Assembly: GCF_002863585.1 (NCBI RefSeq)
Contig: NZ_PGUY01000014.1
Span: 1 to 64,000 of the forward strand
DNA: 64,000 bases
Reading direction: 5' to 3'
Origin: Peribacillus deserti
GTDB taxonomy: Bacteria; Bacillota; Bacilli; Bacillales; DSM-1321
The notes beneath the pieces were generated by a model. That model saw only the letters and a program-made list of their open reading frames with translations. It did not search any database and was not told where the DNA came from. Shown here piece by piece: positions 49,750 to 58,302 of this stretch. The position numbers and the translations under genes were made by a program. Each line of letters opens with the position of its first letter. Within the stretch, counting starts at the first letter, position 1.

Positions 49750-50448
49750 ATGAAAGCAGCAATTATCGGGGCAATGGAAGAAGAAGTAACCATCTTAAGA
49801 GACAAACTAGAGAATGTTACACAGGAAACAGTGGCAGGCTGCGAGTTTAATATAGGAACATTGAATGGAGCAGAGGTTGTGCTGCTAAAATCAGGAATAG
49901 GGAAAGTAAACGCTGCTTTGTCTACGGCAGTCCTTCTGGAAAAATATAAGCCCGATGTAATTATAAACACAGGTTCTGCAGGTGGCTTCCTCTCTTCATT
50001 GAATGTTGGGGATGTAGTTATTTCTTCTGAAGTCCGTCATCATGATGTGGACGTTACTGCATTCGGATATGAATACGGACAGGTGCCTCAGCTTCCTGCA
50101 GCATTTGCAGCAGATGAAAAGCTGGTTGCAGCAGCTGAGGAAGCAGCAGCGGAAATTAACGGGATTCAGGTTGTGACAGGTTTGATTGCGACAGGTGACT
50201 CTTTTATGAGCGATAAAGAGCGTGTAGAGTTTGTTAGAGGAAAGTTCCCGGAGCTTTATGCAGCTGAAATGGAAGCAGCAGCCATTGCTCAGGTAGCATA
50301 TCAATTCGATGTACCATTTGTAGTCATTCGTGCACTCTCCGACATTGCAGGCAAAGAATCGGATATTTCTTTCGAAAAGTTTCTTGTGAGAGCAGCCGAA
50401 AATTCTTCTGAGCTTGTCATCAAGATTGTAGACAGAATAAACCGTTAA
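49750..50448 (+). CDS. mtnN: 5'-methylthioadenosine/S-adenosylhomocysteine nucleosidase
   Basis: A 232-residue nucleosidase that splits adenine from methylthioadenosine and S-adenosylhomocysteine. The N-terminus [13 protein letters not shown] supplies a catalytic Glu, the purine site GTGD-type region is IATGDSFM, the ribose-binding Glu is in [12 protein letters not shown], and the catalytic Asp is in RALSDIAG. Located 16 bases after yrrT. A terminator directly follows, so mccA may be reached only by read-through. Confidence 0.95.
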   Translation: MKAAIIGAMEEEVTILRDKLENVTQETVAGCEFNIGTLNGAEVVLLKSGIGKVNAALSTAVLLEKYKPDVIINTGSAGGFLSSLNVGDVVISSEVRHHDVDVTAFGYEYGQVPQLPAAFAADEKLVAAAEEAAAEINGIQVVTGLIATGDSFMSDKERVEFVRGKFPELYAAEMEAAAIAQVAYQFDVPFVVIRALSDIAGKESDISFEKFLVRAAENSSELVIKIVDRINR

Positions 50449-50456
50449 TATGGAGA

Positions 50457-50500
50457 AAAAAACAAACATTCACAGCGATAACGTGTGAATGTTTGTTTTT
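50457..50500 (+). terminator. terminator between mtnN and mccA
   Basis: A stem of about 15 bp (AAACAAACATTCACA/TGTGAATGTTTGTTT) with a 9-base loop and T-run. It lies inside the methionine-to-cysteine gene cluster. Confidence 0.92.
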
Positions 50501-50582
50501 GGGGGAAATTTATAGAGAGCAATGCAGCTTAATCTAACGGACATCATGAGTTTTCTTCAATAAACATAAAGGGAGATTAAGT

Positions 50583-52641
<2,059 letters not shown>

Positions 52642-52742
52642 TGTGAATCCCATCTGTATTTACAGTAATTTACTAATTAATAACACCTGCTTTTGTGTTA
52701 TTGTTGTAATTAGTCTTTACTAGAAAGTGCAGGTGGGATATA

Positions 52743-53006
52743 GTGGCCTTTAACGAGAAAAAGAAATCTATGGTGACCGTTTACCGTGAAAAAATGATAG
52801 ATTATAAAAGATTTGCTTTCGTTTTGATGTGCGCAAGTGTTTTCTTTTATCTTGGCGTAATGATTTCTTCTTACGCAAAACATGTAAATCCTGATTATGT
52901 CATGATGGGAGCGACCCTTCTTTTCATTGCGCTTGCAGCGATATTCTTTTATCTGTCGGCTAAATATAGAAAACTCGTAATGAAATCTGAGGAAATCGAT
53001 ATTTAA
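52743..53006 (+). CDS. yrhC: YrhC-family membrane protein
   Basis: An 87-residue protein with two membrane segments (about 23-43 and 52-72) between charged ends. It matches YrhC, the last gene of the yrrT-mccB operon in B. subtilis. Function unknown. GTG 52743 has an AGGTGGGA ribosome site. Followed by a strong terminator. Confidence 0.88.
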   Translation: MAFNEKKKSMVTVYREKMIDYKRFAFVLMCASVFFYLGVMISSYAKHVNPDYVMMGATLLFIALAAIFFYLSAKYRKLVMKSEEIDI

Positions 53007-53041
53007 ACGTCCTTTTTATTAAAGAAAGGACGTTTTTTTAT
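53004..53041 (+). terminator. terminator of mccA-mccB-yrhC
   Basis: An 11-bp stem AAACGTCCTTT/AAAGGACGTTT and a run of seven T, starting at the yrhC stop codon. Confidence 0.92.
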
Positions 53042-53128
53042 GGCGTTTTTTAGAGATAGGAGCCTTTAAAATTTGCAGGCAAAAAACACATTTCTCGAAA
53101 TTTGTAGAAAAATTAGGCAAAAAACAGG

Positions 53129-53157
53129 TTTACAAACCGCACCTAGTTGGATATACT
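53129..53157 (+). promoter_or_regulatory. sigma-A promoter of the yrzI leader/operon
   Basis: TTTACA (53129-53134), exactly 17 bases, TATACT (53152-53157). The predicted transcript start, near 53164, falls just before the first leader hairpin (GCTCT/AGAGC, 53169-53183). Confidence 0.75.
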
Positions 53158-53168
53158 TACCAATGTAA

Positions 53169-53312
53169 GCTCTGATAAAGAGCAAAATTAACCAAGGGAG
53201 GTCGAATGACATGTTATATAACCAAAAAGCTACTACAGTCTTACAACTTAATATGTCAAAGTTATATATTCGACCTGGCAGGCTCGGTTAACTCTTAATA
53301 CTAATGTTAAGA
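53169..53312 (+). ncRNA. folded leader RNA of the yrzI array
   Basis: Four paired elements can be read directly. GCTCT/AGAGC forms a hairpin at 53169-53183. TTAACC (53188-53193) pairs with GGTTAA (53286-53291). AGGTCGAAT (53199-53207) pairs perfectly with ATTCGACCT (53268-53276). TCTTAA/TTAAGA forms a hairpin at 53293-53312. The 9-bp helix covers the end of the ribosome site and first ATG of the short ORF inside. With the first terminator this gives an RNA of about 200 bases that could exist on its own, with the yrzI genes read only when transcription passes two terminators. Confidence 0.6.
53211..53291 (+). CDS. 26-residue leader ORF before the yrzI array
   Basis: ATG 53211 to TAA 53291 encodes 26 residues ending IRPGRLG, behind a strong AAGGGAGG (53194-53201) at nine bases. 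An alternative ATG at 53206, in another frame, would give 30 residues (stop 53298) but is only four bases from the ribosome site. Both the ribosome site and the stop codon lie in helices of the leader. I recognise no family. It may be a leader peptide that couples translation to the fold, or an independent small peptide. Confidence 0.45.
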   Translation: MLYNQKATTVLQLNMSKLYIRPGRLG

Positions 53313-53328
53313 ATGCAATCATTCGATA

Positions 53329-53363
53329 TGGCCGCAGGGAAGAATATTCCGTGCGGCCTTTTT
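53329..53363 (+). terminator. first of two tandem terminators before yrzI genes
   Basis: GGCCGCA (53330-53336) pairs with TGCGGCC (53352-53358), extended inside by GGAA/TTCC, and is followed by TTTTTAT. Confidence 0.85.
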
Positions 53364-53398
53364 ATGCCGCGTGGATGGATTTCCTGCGGTTTTTTTCG

Positions 53399-53428
53399 GG
53401 CCGCAGAAGCTTTCTGCGGCCTTTTTAT
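53399..53428 (+). terminator. second tandem terminator before yrzI genes
   Basis: GGCCGCAGA (53399-53407) pairs with TCTGCGGCC (53413-53421), followed by TTTTTAT. The stem and tail repeat the first terminator (TGCGGCCTTTTTATG in both), so one arose from the other by duplication. Confidence 0.85.
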
Positions 53429-53459
53429 GTCTGCATGTAATGCGAAGGAGGTGATATGT

Positions 53460-53600
53460 ATGACAATCCATATGCTTTTCTTTACGATCATTGTGAAGCC
53501 AAAGGAAAAAAGCCCTGAGGAATCTTTCCATCAGGAACACATACAAAAATGGCATAACCAGAATAGGGACCGGATGCTCCAGATTCCCAATGTCATGTAA
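53460..53600 (+). CDS. yrzI: YrzI-family small protein, paralogue 1 of 5
   Basis: A 46-residue protein with the plan of all five copies: a hydrophobic N-terminus (MTIHMLFFTIIV), a short basic linker, then a charged helix with the invariant core FHQE-x-I-x-x-WH and a DR-x(5)-N-(V/I)-M end. This is the YrzI family (Bacillus small proteins). The consensus SD AAGGAGGTGAT (53445-53455) predicts very strong translation. In B. subtilis the yrzI transcript is, as I recall, a target of the ribosome-associated nuclease Rae1. The peptide itself has no proven function, and a membrane-active or toxin-like role is possible. Confidence 0.85.
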   Translation: MTIHMLFFTIIVKPKEKSPEESFHQEHIQKWHNQNRDRMLQIPNVM

Positions 53601-53636
53601 AGGCGTTTGAAAGATCAATTAAGGGAGGTGAATTGT

Positions 53637-53777
53637 ATGACTATAAATATGCTTTTTTTCACAATCAGCATTAGACAGATAAAATTAAGCAGGCAAGAAT
53701 CGTTCCATCAAGAAAAGATTCAAAAATGGCATGACCGGAATAGGGACCGGATGCTTGATATCCACAATGTCATGTAG
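53637..53777 (+). CDS. yrzI: YrzI-family small protein, paralogue 2 of 5
   Basis: 46 residues, starting MTINMLFFTISI and ending HNVM. It shares the FHQE-KIQKWHD-RNRDRML core with copy 1 and has the basic linker RQIKLSRQE. The ribosome site is AAGGGAGGTG six bases before ATG. It is separated from copy 1 by 36 bases that hold only the ribosome site. The almost fixed last residues (N-V/I-M directly before the stop) in all copies suggest the C-terminus itself is functional. Confidence 0.85.
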   Translation: MTINMLFFTISIRQIKLSRQESFHQEKIQKWHDRNRDRMLDIHNVM

Positions 53778-53816
53778 ACAGTAGAAGTAAACTCATACAA
53801 TGCGGAGGTAGTAGAT

Positions 53817-53957
53817 ATGACTATTAATATGCTTTTCTTCACCATCATCATTAAACACGTTAAAACAAGCAGGGAAGAAGCTTTTCATCAGGAACAAATC
53901 AGGCAGTGGCATGATCAGAATAGAGACCGTATTGCTAAGCTTCAGAACATTATGTAG
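53817..53957 (+). CDS. yrzI: YrzI-family small protein, paralogue 3 of 5
   Basis: 46 residues, MTINMLFFTIII at the start, basic linker KHVKTSREE, core FHQEQIRQWHDQNRDR and end QNIM. SD CGGAGGT lies about eight bases before the ATG. It is closest to copies 1 and 2 in sequence, which fits expansion by tandem duplication with divergence in the linker and the four to five residues before the end. Confidence 0.85.
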   Translation: MTINMLFFTIIIKHVKTSREEAFHQEQIRQWHDQNRDRIAKLQNIM

Positions 53958-53978
53958 CAGGAATGAGGTGATAGGAAT

Positions 53979-54116
53979 ATGATCCAAATGTTGTTTTTCA
54001 GTATTTTTATGACACAGAAGCGGATGAGCAGAAGACAGAATGTTCATCAGGAAAAGATACAGCAATGGCATGAACAAAAGCTTTACAAGTGGGCAGAGAT
54101 GAATAATGTTATGTAA
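53979..54116 (+). CDS. yrzI: YrzI-family small protein, paralogue 4 of 5 (divergent)
   Basis: 45 residues and the most divergent copy. It starts MIQMLFFSIFM, lacking the second-position Thr. The Phe before HQE is replaced by Val (NVHQEKIQQWHE), and the DR pair becomes YK. The end NNVM is kept. SD ATGAGGTGATA. The retained hydrophobic start and HQE...WH core indicate selection is still acting, perhaps for a different partner or specificity. Confidence 0.8.
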   Translation: MIQMLFFSIFMTQKRMSRRQNVHQEKIQQWHEQKLYKWAEMNNVM

Positions 54117-54142
54117 CTCAGGAAGAACCAGGAGGTGGTAGT

Positions 54143-54283
54143 ATGACAATTCATATGCTCTTTTTTACAATCAGTATTAAGAAAAAAAGTTTAACGCGTG
54201 AAGAGGCCTTTCATCAGGAATCCATAAGGGAGTGGCACGATAAAAAAATCGACAGAGTGATGACAATCGGAAATATCATGTAA
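54143..54283 (+). CDS. yrzI: YrzI-family small protein, paralogue 5 of 5
   Basis: 46 residues, MTIHMLFFTISI at the start, a very basic linker KKKSLTREE, core FHQESIREWHDKKIDR and end GNIM. SD CAGGAGGTGG. Thirty bases after its stop comes an 18-codon ORF of a different type with its own ribosome site. The array of five spans 824 bases without another gene. Confidence 0.85.
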   Translation: MTIHMLFFTISIKKKSLTREEAFHQESIREWHDKKIDRVMTIGNIM

Positions 54284-54313
54284 TAAAAAAACAAACAAAA
54301 GGTGGAGATGGAT

Positions 54314-54370
54314 ATGACTAAATTATTAAATCGCAAAGGACTATTATGGATTTATAAAGATACCGGCTAA
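54314..54370 (+). CDS. 18-residue ORF following the yrzI array
   Basis: ATG 54314 to TAA 54370 encodes MTKLLNRKGLLWIYKDTG. The ribosome site GGTGGAG is six bases upstream. In-frame ATG 54308 is too close to it. The surrounding sequences AACAAACAAAAG (ending 54301) and CTTTTGTTGTTT (54381-54392) are nearly complementary, so the complete ORF may lie in a loop. B. subtilis has a 17-codon ORF (S1025) in the yrzI transcript where Rae1 cuts, and this ORF may be its counterpart. That is inference from size and place, not from a sequence comparison. Confidence 0.5.
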   Translation: MTKLLNRKGLLWIYKDTG

Positions 54371-54417
54371 GGTAGGATATCTTTTGTTGTTTAGTCTAGT
54401 GATTAGGGGGATTGGAT

Positions 54418-55251
54418 ATGACTATTCAGTATCTAGAAGATTTAAGAAAGCTGCAAAGGATATGCGAAGAGGAAGAGAAGATCCAATTAAAGCTTAATTG
54501 GGATACACTAGAGCAAAGAAGTGAAGCGGAGTTGAGAGAGCATTCCGTCTTCGTTCATGGCAGACTAGTCGGTTTTATTGGATTTTACGATTTTGGCAGC
54601 AAGGTTGAAATCTGCGGTATGGTACATCCCAAATACCGCCGGCAAGGGATTTTCACTAAACTATATCAGAATGCAATGGAAGAGGCAGAAAAGAGGAAGT
54701 TCCGTGAAATTTTGATTAACGCTCCCTCAAATTCACAAACGGCAAAGTTGTTTCTGAACCATATTCCTTTTCAGTATGCTATTTCTGAATACCAAATGAA
54801 ATGGCATGAAAGTCCGCTGGAATCAGAACAGGAAGTGACAATCCGTCAAAGAACAGAGGAAGACACTGAGCTGGAAATTGAGCTGGATGTCAAATGCTTT
54901 GGCTTATTAAGACATGAAGCAGTCAAGTTTCACACCGAAAACAGAAAGGAAAGAAATCAACAATCCTACATTATAGAACACGAAGGAAAAGCAGTAGGAA
55001 AGATGCGCGTATCATGCATGGACCAAAAGGAGTCATGGATTTATGGTTTTGCCGTACTTCCTGAGTATCAGGGAAAGGGAATTGGGAGGCAGGCTCTGAA
55101 AGCGGTCATCCGGCAGGAGCAGGAATCAGGACATGAGATTTTTCTGGAAGTAGAAGCAAAGAATCAGCACGCACTGCGTCTGTATACATCGTCTGGATTT
55201 CAGCCGTACTATACACAGGATTATTATAAATATTCCGGAGTTCATAGCTGA
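54418..55251 (+). CDS. double GNAT-domain N-acetyltransferase
   Basis: A 277-residue protein with two GNAT units. The first (about 1-130) has a shortened acetyl-CoA loop (HPKYRRQGIFTKLY), and the second (about 140-277) has a full one (LPEYQGKGIGRQALK) and the motif B region VEAKNQHALRLYTSSGF. The substrate cannot be told from sequence. ATG 54418 is chosen because TAGGGGGG lies seven bases before it, over TTG 54412. It follows the yrzI array by 47 bases after the 18-codon ORF without a strong terminator, so co-transcription is possible. Confidence 0.88.
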   Translation: MTIQYLEDLRKLQRICEEEEKIQLKLNWDTLEQRSEAELREHSVFVHGRLVGFIGFYDFGSKVEICGMVHPKYRRQGIFTKLYQNAMEEAEKRKFREILINAPSNSQTAKLFLNHIPFQYAISEYQMKWHESPLESEQEVTIRQRTEEDTELEIELDVKCFGLLRHEAVKFHTENRKERNQQSYIIEHEGKAVGKMRVSCMDQKESWIYGFAVLPEYQGKGIGRQALKAVIRQEQESGHEIFLEVEAKNQHALRLYTSSGFQPYYTQDYYKYSGVHS

Positions 55252-55285
55252 ACAATTAAACTGTATGTATTATACATGTTTTATA

Positions 55286-55325
55286 GAGAAAAGGAGGGCT
55301 TGAATCAGCCTCTCCTTTTGTCTTT
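55286..55325. terminator. bidirectional terminator acetyltransferase/sigK
   Basis: AAAAGGAG...GGCT pairs with AGCC...CTCCTTTT, with one bulged base, between converging genes. The stem reaches into the last codons of sigK. Confidence 0.75.
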
Positions 55326-56018
55326 TTCTGCCCTGTAAAATTCATGGAACATCTTCATCAGAGCACGCTTTTCTATCCGCGAAACATAACTTCTGGAAAT
55401 CCCAAGCTCCTTGGCAATTTCCCGCTGTGTTTTCTCCTTTTGCAGATCGAGTCCAAACCGGCCTATTATAACCTCTTTTTCTCTGTCATCCAATACATCG
55501 ATAAACTGTTTAACCTTTTCAATTTCCAAGTTTAATTGTATCGTATCCACAACGTCTTCCGATTCAGATTTTAACACGTCAATTAAGCTTATCTCATTCC
55601 CTTCTTTATCCTGTCCAATTGGATCATGGAGTGACACATCCTTCTTTGTCTTTTTAGTAGCCCTTAAATGCATAAGGATTTCATTTTCAATACAGCGGGC
55701 TGCGTAGGTAGCGAGTTTGGTGCCTTTCCCTTCAGAATAGCTCTCGATAGCCTTAATGAGGCCAATCGTGCCGATGGAAATCAGATCCTCTGTATCCTCT
55801 CCTGTGTTTTCAAACTTTTTCACAATATGTGCCACAAGACGAAGGTTGTGCTCAATGAGAATGTTTCGTGCCTCGCTGTCCCCTTCCGCCATCAGCAGAA
55901 GATATTTACGTTCGTCTTTTGCTGACAGAGGCTGAGGAAATGCATTGTTTTTAACATATGAAACTAATACAAAGAATTCTTTGACCATATAACTGATTGC
56001 AGTCAGTATGCCTGGCAT
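55305..56018 (-). CDS. sigK: RNA polymerase sporulation sigma factor sigma-K (pro-form)
   Basis: A complete 237-residue pro-sigma-K in one piece. The N-terminal about 20 residues are hydrophobic ([18 protein letters not shown]), the membrane pro-sequence removed by SpoIVFB. Region 2 holds [19 protein letters not shown] and [12 protein letters not shown], and region 4 ends with [27 protein letters not shown]. In B. subtilis the gene is split by the skin element, while here it is intact, so no excision is needed. It directs late mother-cell genes. BofC, an inhibitor acting upstream of its processing, is encoded at 2.9 kb. Confidence 0.96.
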   Translation of the reverse strand: MPGILTAISYMVKEFFVLVSYVKNNAFPQPLSAKDERKYLLLMAEGDSEARNILIEHNLRLVAHIVKKFENTGEDTEDLISIGTIGLIKAIESYSEGKGTKLATYAARCIENEILMHLRATKKTKKDVSLHDPIGQDKEGNEISLIDVLKSESEDVVDTIQLNLEIEKVKQFIDVLDDREKEVIIGRFGLDLQKEKTQREIAKELGISRSYVSRIEKRALMKMFHEFYRAEKDKRRG

Positions 56019-56057
56019 GGTAACACCTCCGTTAGTTTGGGCATGCGCCTATGAACA

Positions 56058-56085
56058 TGTGTATGTTGGAACGGCCTTGTCTGTG
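56058..56085 (-). promoter_or_regulatory. possible sigma-E-type promoter of sigK
   Basis: On the minus strand CATACACA (56065 down to 56058) resembles the sigma-E -10 CATACANT. A weak GACACAG lies about 15 bases further upstream. Known biology: sigK is transcribed by sigma-E with SpoIIID. The -35 is poor, so this is tentative. Confidence 0.4.
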
Positions 56086-56089
56086 TCTG

Positions 56090-56462
56090 TACGGATTGTT
56101 TTATTTTTCGTAATGTAAAAATTCTCTAATTATTAAAGCGGTAAATGAAGAGAGCGGTGCCTTCTGAGCTTGATAAACCTGAGTCAACTGAAATTTAGAA
56201 TTCCTCCTTGATATAGCCAGACTCCTGATAAAAAAGAGCGAGCGAATCTGACACTTGAGAAAGACGAATATTTTATTCTCGTTTTTGGTAGTGATAACCA
56301 GTAAACATTTTTAAACAAACAATTTAAGAAAATGAATGTCCAAAACAGGCGTTCCTTTTTTGTATATACTTTGTGATTTGTATTTTTGGTTAAATCTTTA
56401 GAATACGGTCACTAAAGACTAAACGTTTGCTTGAGAGAATAAAATTAACAAGGAGGTGTAGG
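56090..56462. other. intergenic region sigK-lipoprotein
   Basis: About 370 AT-rich bases with no ORF I can support. Probably promoter regions of the two divergent genes. No clear hairpin, repeat or sigma-A promoter stands out, apart from the ribosome site AAGGAGGTG at 56450-56458. Confidence 0.4.
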
Positions 56463-56879
56463 ATGAAAAATTATGCATTTCTGTTGGTTAGCTTTGTATC
56501 AATATTTATATTGGCAGGATGTTCTCTGGAAGATAAGGAGAAAACATTTTATGATGTCTTAACGCCTGTTAAAGGGGATGAAAGCTCTTTCAGGACGGAA
56601 CGACATATTTCCAAAAAGGACGATGTGAAAACAGTTCAATCTATATTGCATCACGTGAAATGGGTGAATGGTAAGGTTCAGATGAATCGGCAAGCCGACT
56701 TTATGATATATACCAGCAATTCTAATGCTTCAGAGAAAGCGGCCAGTTATTACTTATGGAAACAACCAGGCAAAGAGGAGTTAGAAATTATGTATAAAGA
56801 CCAAAATAAATATGTGAAACTGCCAAAAAAAGAATCAAAAGTTTTGTATCATCTCTTATCTGGAAAAGACATTAAATAG
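56463..56879 (+). CDS. lipoprotein of unknown function
   Basis: 138 residues with a lipoprotein signal (KNYAFLLVSFVSIFILAGC, Cys at about 20). The mature part is highly charged and holds no motif I recognise. A stretch KVQMNRQADFMIYTSNS may be a beta strand pair. ATG 56463 has a strong AAGGAGGTG. It stands alone between sigK and the sulfur operon. No terminator hairpin is seen, only a T-run right after the stop. A sporulation role is possible from the neighbour but not shown. Confidence 0.7.
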   Translation: MKNYAFLLVSFVSIFILAGCSLEDKEKTFYDVLTPVKGDESSFRTERHISKKDDVKTVQSILHHVKWVNGKVQMNRQADFMIYTSNSNASEKAASYYLWKQPGKEELEIMYKDQNKYVKLPKKESKVLYHLLSGKDIK

Positions 56880-57056
56880 GTCTTTTTTTTTAGGTCCACA
56901 ATAAACACAGAGGAAAAAGAATGGAGAAGTAATAGATATACAAGGTGGATAATATCGCATGTAAGGCATATAATCCTAAACCCCTGCCGAATTGGAAAGG
57001 TTATATTTATGCACTCGCCGCAATATCTTCTTAATCGGCAGGTTATTCTAAGTATT

Positions 57057-57218
57057 TCAAAGATCAAAGTTAATGAGACTCTCAAAGATATTTGCTAGGT
57101 TGTTCTGGACCCCTTCCAGGTTACTATTAACCTTCTTAAGTTCAAGTCCGATAAAAAGGAGTAAGGCAAGGAGCAGGACAGCGAATATATATAAGCTGAT
57201 AACATGATTCTTTTTCAT
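57057..57218 (-). CDS. 53-residue single-pass membrane protein
   Basis: A short gene on the minus strand: MKKNHVISLYIFAVLLLALL at the start gives one membrane segment (about 7-26), and an amphipathic helix with LEGVQNNLANIFESL follows. GGGGGAT lies before ATG 57218. No family recognised. Its gene-like layout (ribosome site, signal-anchor, clean stop) supports it, but there is no homology evidence. Confidence 0.5.
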   Translation of the reverse strand: MKKNHVISLYIFAVLLLALLLFIGLELKKVNSNLEGVQNNLANIFESLINFDL

Positions 57219-57494
57219 GGTTATCCCCCATCTATTCTTTTTATCATGTGTATGTTGATCTTTATTTTAGCATTCTTTAATTATTGTGATTTCGTGACAA
57301 TAAAGCTGGCTCATCAATTCATATTCAAAATTAAAGCTGTGCTAGTTAAAAAACAAGTTGTTTAAGGGTAGCCCTACAAATCGATTGACTGAAAGAACTA
57401 ATGCTAATAAACTTCCTTTTATGTTAAGGAAGGAAAATTTAAAGCATTCCGGCATCTGCTAGTACGGGATTCATTTATGATAAAGTATTAAGGC

Positions 57495-57523
57495 TTGACT
57501 TTATACCCACGGGGGTATATTAT
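57495..57523 (+). promoter_or_regulatory. promoter with CstR operator, start of the sulfur operon
   Basis: TTGACT (57495-57500), 17 bases, TATTAT (57518-57523). The spacer holds ATACCCACGGGGGTAT (57503-57518), a near-palindrome that fits the CsoR/CstR family operator ATACCCC-N2-GGGGTAT. Repressor binding would block RNA polymerase directly. Confidence 0.85.
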
Positions 57524-57565
57524 ATCGGTAGCAGACAAGTTAAATAATGATTGGTGGTGTTCATT

Positions 57566-57928
57566 ATGCTGATCTTAATCCTACTGGTAATTTCCTTACT
57601 GCCGATTTTATATAAACGTTATTATCCTGTAAAAGGGACTGCATGCATAGAAAATCGCATTGATTTAAAGCATAATGATATGACGGTTTTGGACATAAGG
57701 GATTATAATCAGAGGGGAACCCATTCTGATGAAGATTCGATTAATATCCCATATGCGTATTTATATCGGTACTATGGTGAAATTCCTTATAGAAAGCTAC
57801 ATCTGATTGCTTCAGACAAGCTGGAATATCGATTAGGCATAAGGTTCCTAAGGGCGAAGGGATTTGATGTTTCCAGCTACATGTTAACAAAATGCCCATG
57901 TAAGGAGGTAGAGAGTAATGGAGTATGA
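57566..57928 (+). CDS. membrane-anchored rhodanese-like protein without the catalytic cysteine
   Basis: A 120-residue protein: an N-terminal membrane segment (about 1-17), then a rhodanese fold (MTVLDIRDYNQRGTHSDEDSINIPYAYL). At the place of the usual active Cys loop it has HLIASDKLEYRLG, with no Cys. Instead the C-terminus has a CPC pair (KCPCKE). It probably does not transfer sulfur in the usual way and may sense or hold persulfide at the membrane. ATG 57566 has GGTGGTG upstream. The stop overlaps the cstR start by 11 bases. Confidence 0.7.
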   Translation: MLILILLVISLLPILYKRYYPVKGTACIENRIDLKHNDMTVLDIRDYNQRGTHSDEDSINIPYAYLYRYYGEIPYRKLHLIASDKLEYRLGIRFLRAKGFDVSSYMLTKCPCKEVESNGV

Positions 57929-58178
57929 TAATGGTGTGAAAAATCGGTTGAAACGAATTGAAGGGCAAATTAAAGGTGTTCTGGCGATGATGGAACAAGG
58001 TAAGGATTGCAGGGATATCGTGACCCAACTATCCGCTGCAAGGAATGCCATGGATCGAACCATGGGTGTCATAGTTAGTACAAATCTTGAACAGTGTGTT
58101 AGGGAAAGTGTTGAAAAAGGAGAGTCAACAGAGCACCTCGTTAAAGAGGCAGTTGAGCTTCTAATCAAAAGTAGGTAA
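57918..58178 (+). CDS. cstR: CstR, persulfide-sensing CsoR-family repressor
   Basis: An 86-residue all-helical tetrameric regulator. Cys31 (KDCRDIV) and Cys60 (LEQCVRE) are the two sulfur-reactive cysteines of CstR. The His and second Cys ligands of the copper sensor CsoR are not both present, since the position between holds Asn56. Known from Staphylococcus: di- and trisulfide links between these Cys release DNA. It most likely represses this operon by binding the ATACCC-type sites before 57523, 58237, 59249 and 59875. SD AAGGAGGT. Confidence 0.9.
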   Translation: MEYDNGVKNRLKRIEGQIKGVLAMMEQGKDCRDIVTQLSAARNAMDRTMGVIVSTNLEQCVRESVEKGESTEHLVKEAVELLIKSR

Positions 58179-58224
58179 AAAGTTCATCAACCGCTGGTGT
58201 ACCAATGGTTGGCGGACTTTTCAT

Positions 58225-58255
58225 TTGAATAAAAATATACCCCTACCCGTATAGG
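58225..58255 (+). promoter_or_regulatory. second, weaker CstR-type site and promoter before dsrE
   Basis: ATACCCCTACCCGTAT (58237-58252) has a perfect left half-site and a poor right one. TTGAAT (58225-58230) and TATAGG (58250-58255) flank it at 19 bases. Probably an internal promoter. Confidence 0.5.
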
Positions 58256-58302
58256 TAGAGAAAATACTGATACAAGAATCTAACATCAAGGAGGAAATGT
58301 AA

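Noticed and set aside
53456-53458. ATG 53456 as start of the first yrzI gene
   Set aside because: It is in another frame and inside the consensus ribosome site. ATG 53460 gives the family N-terminus shared with the other copies.
55305-56018. Skin-type prophage split in sigK
   Set aside because: The reading frame is continuous from the pro-sequence to region 4, with no insertion or recombinase gene nearby.
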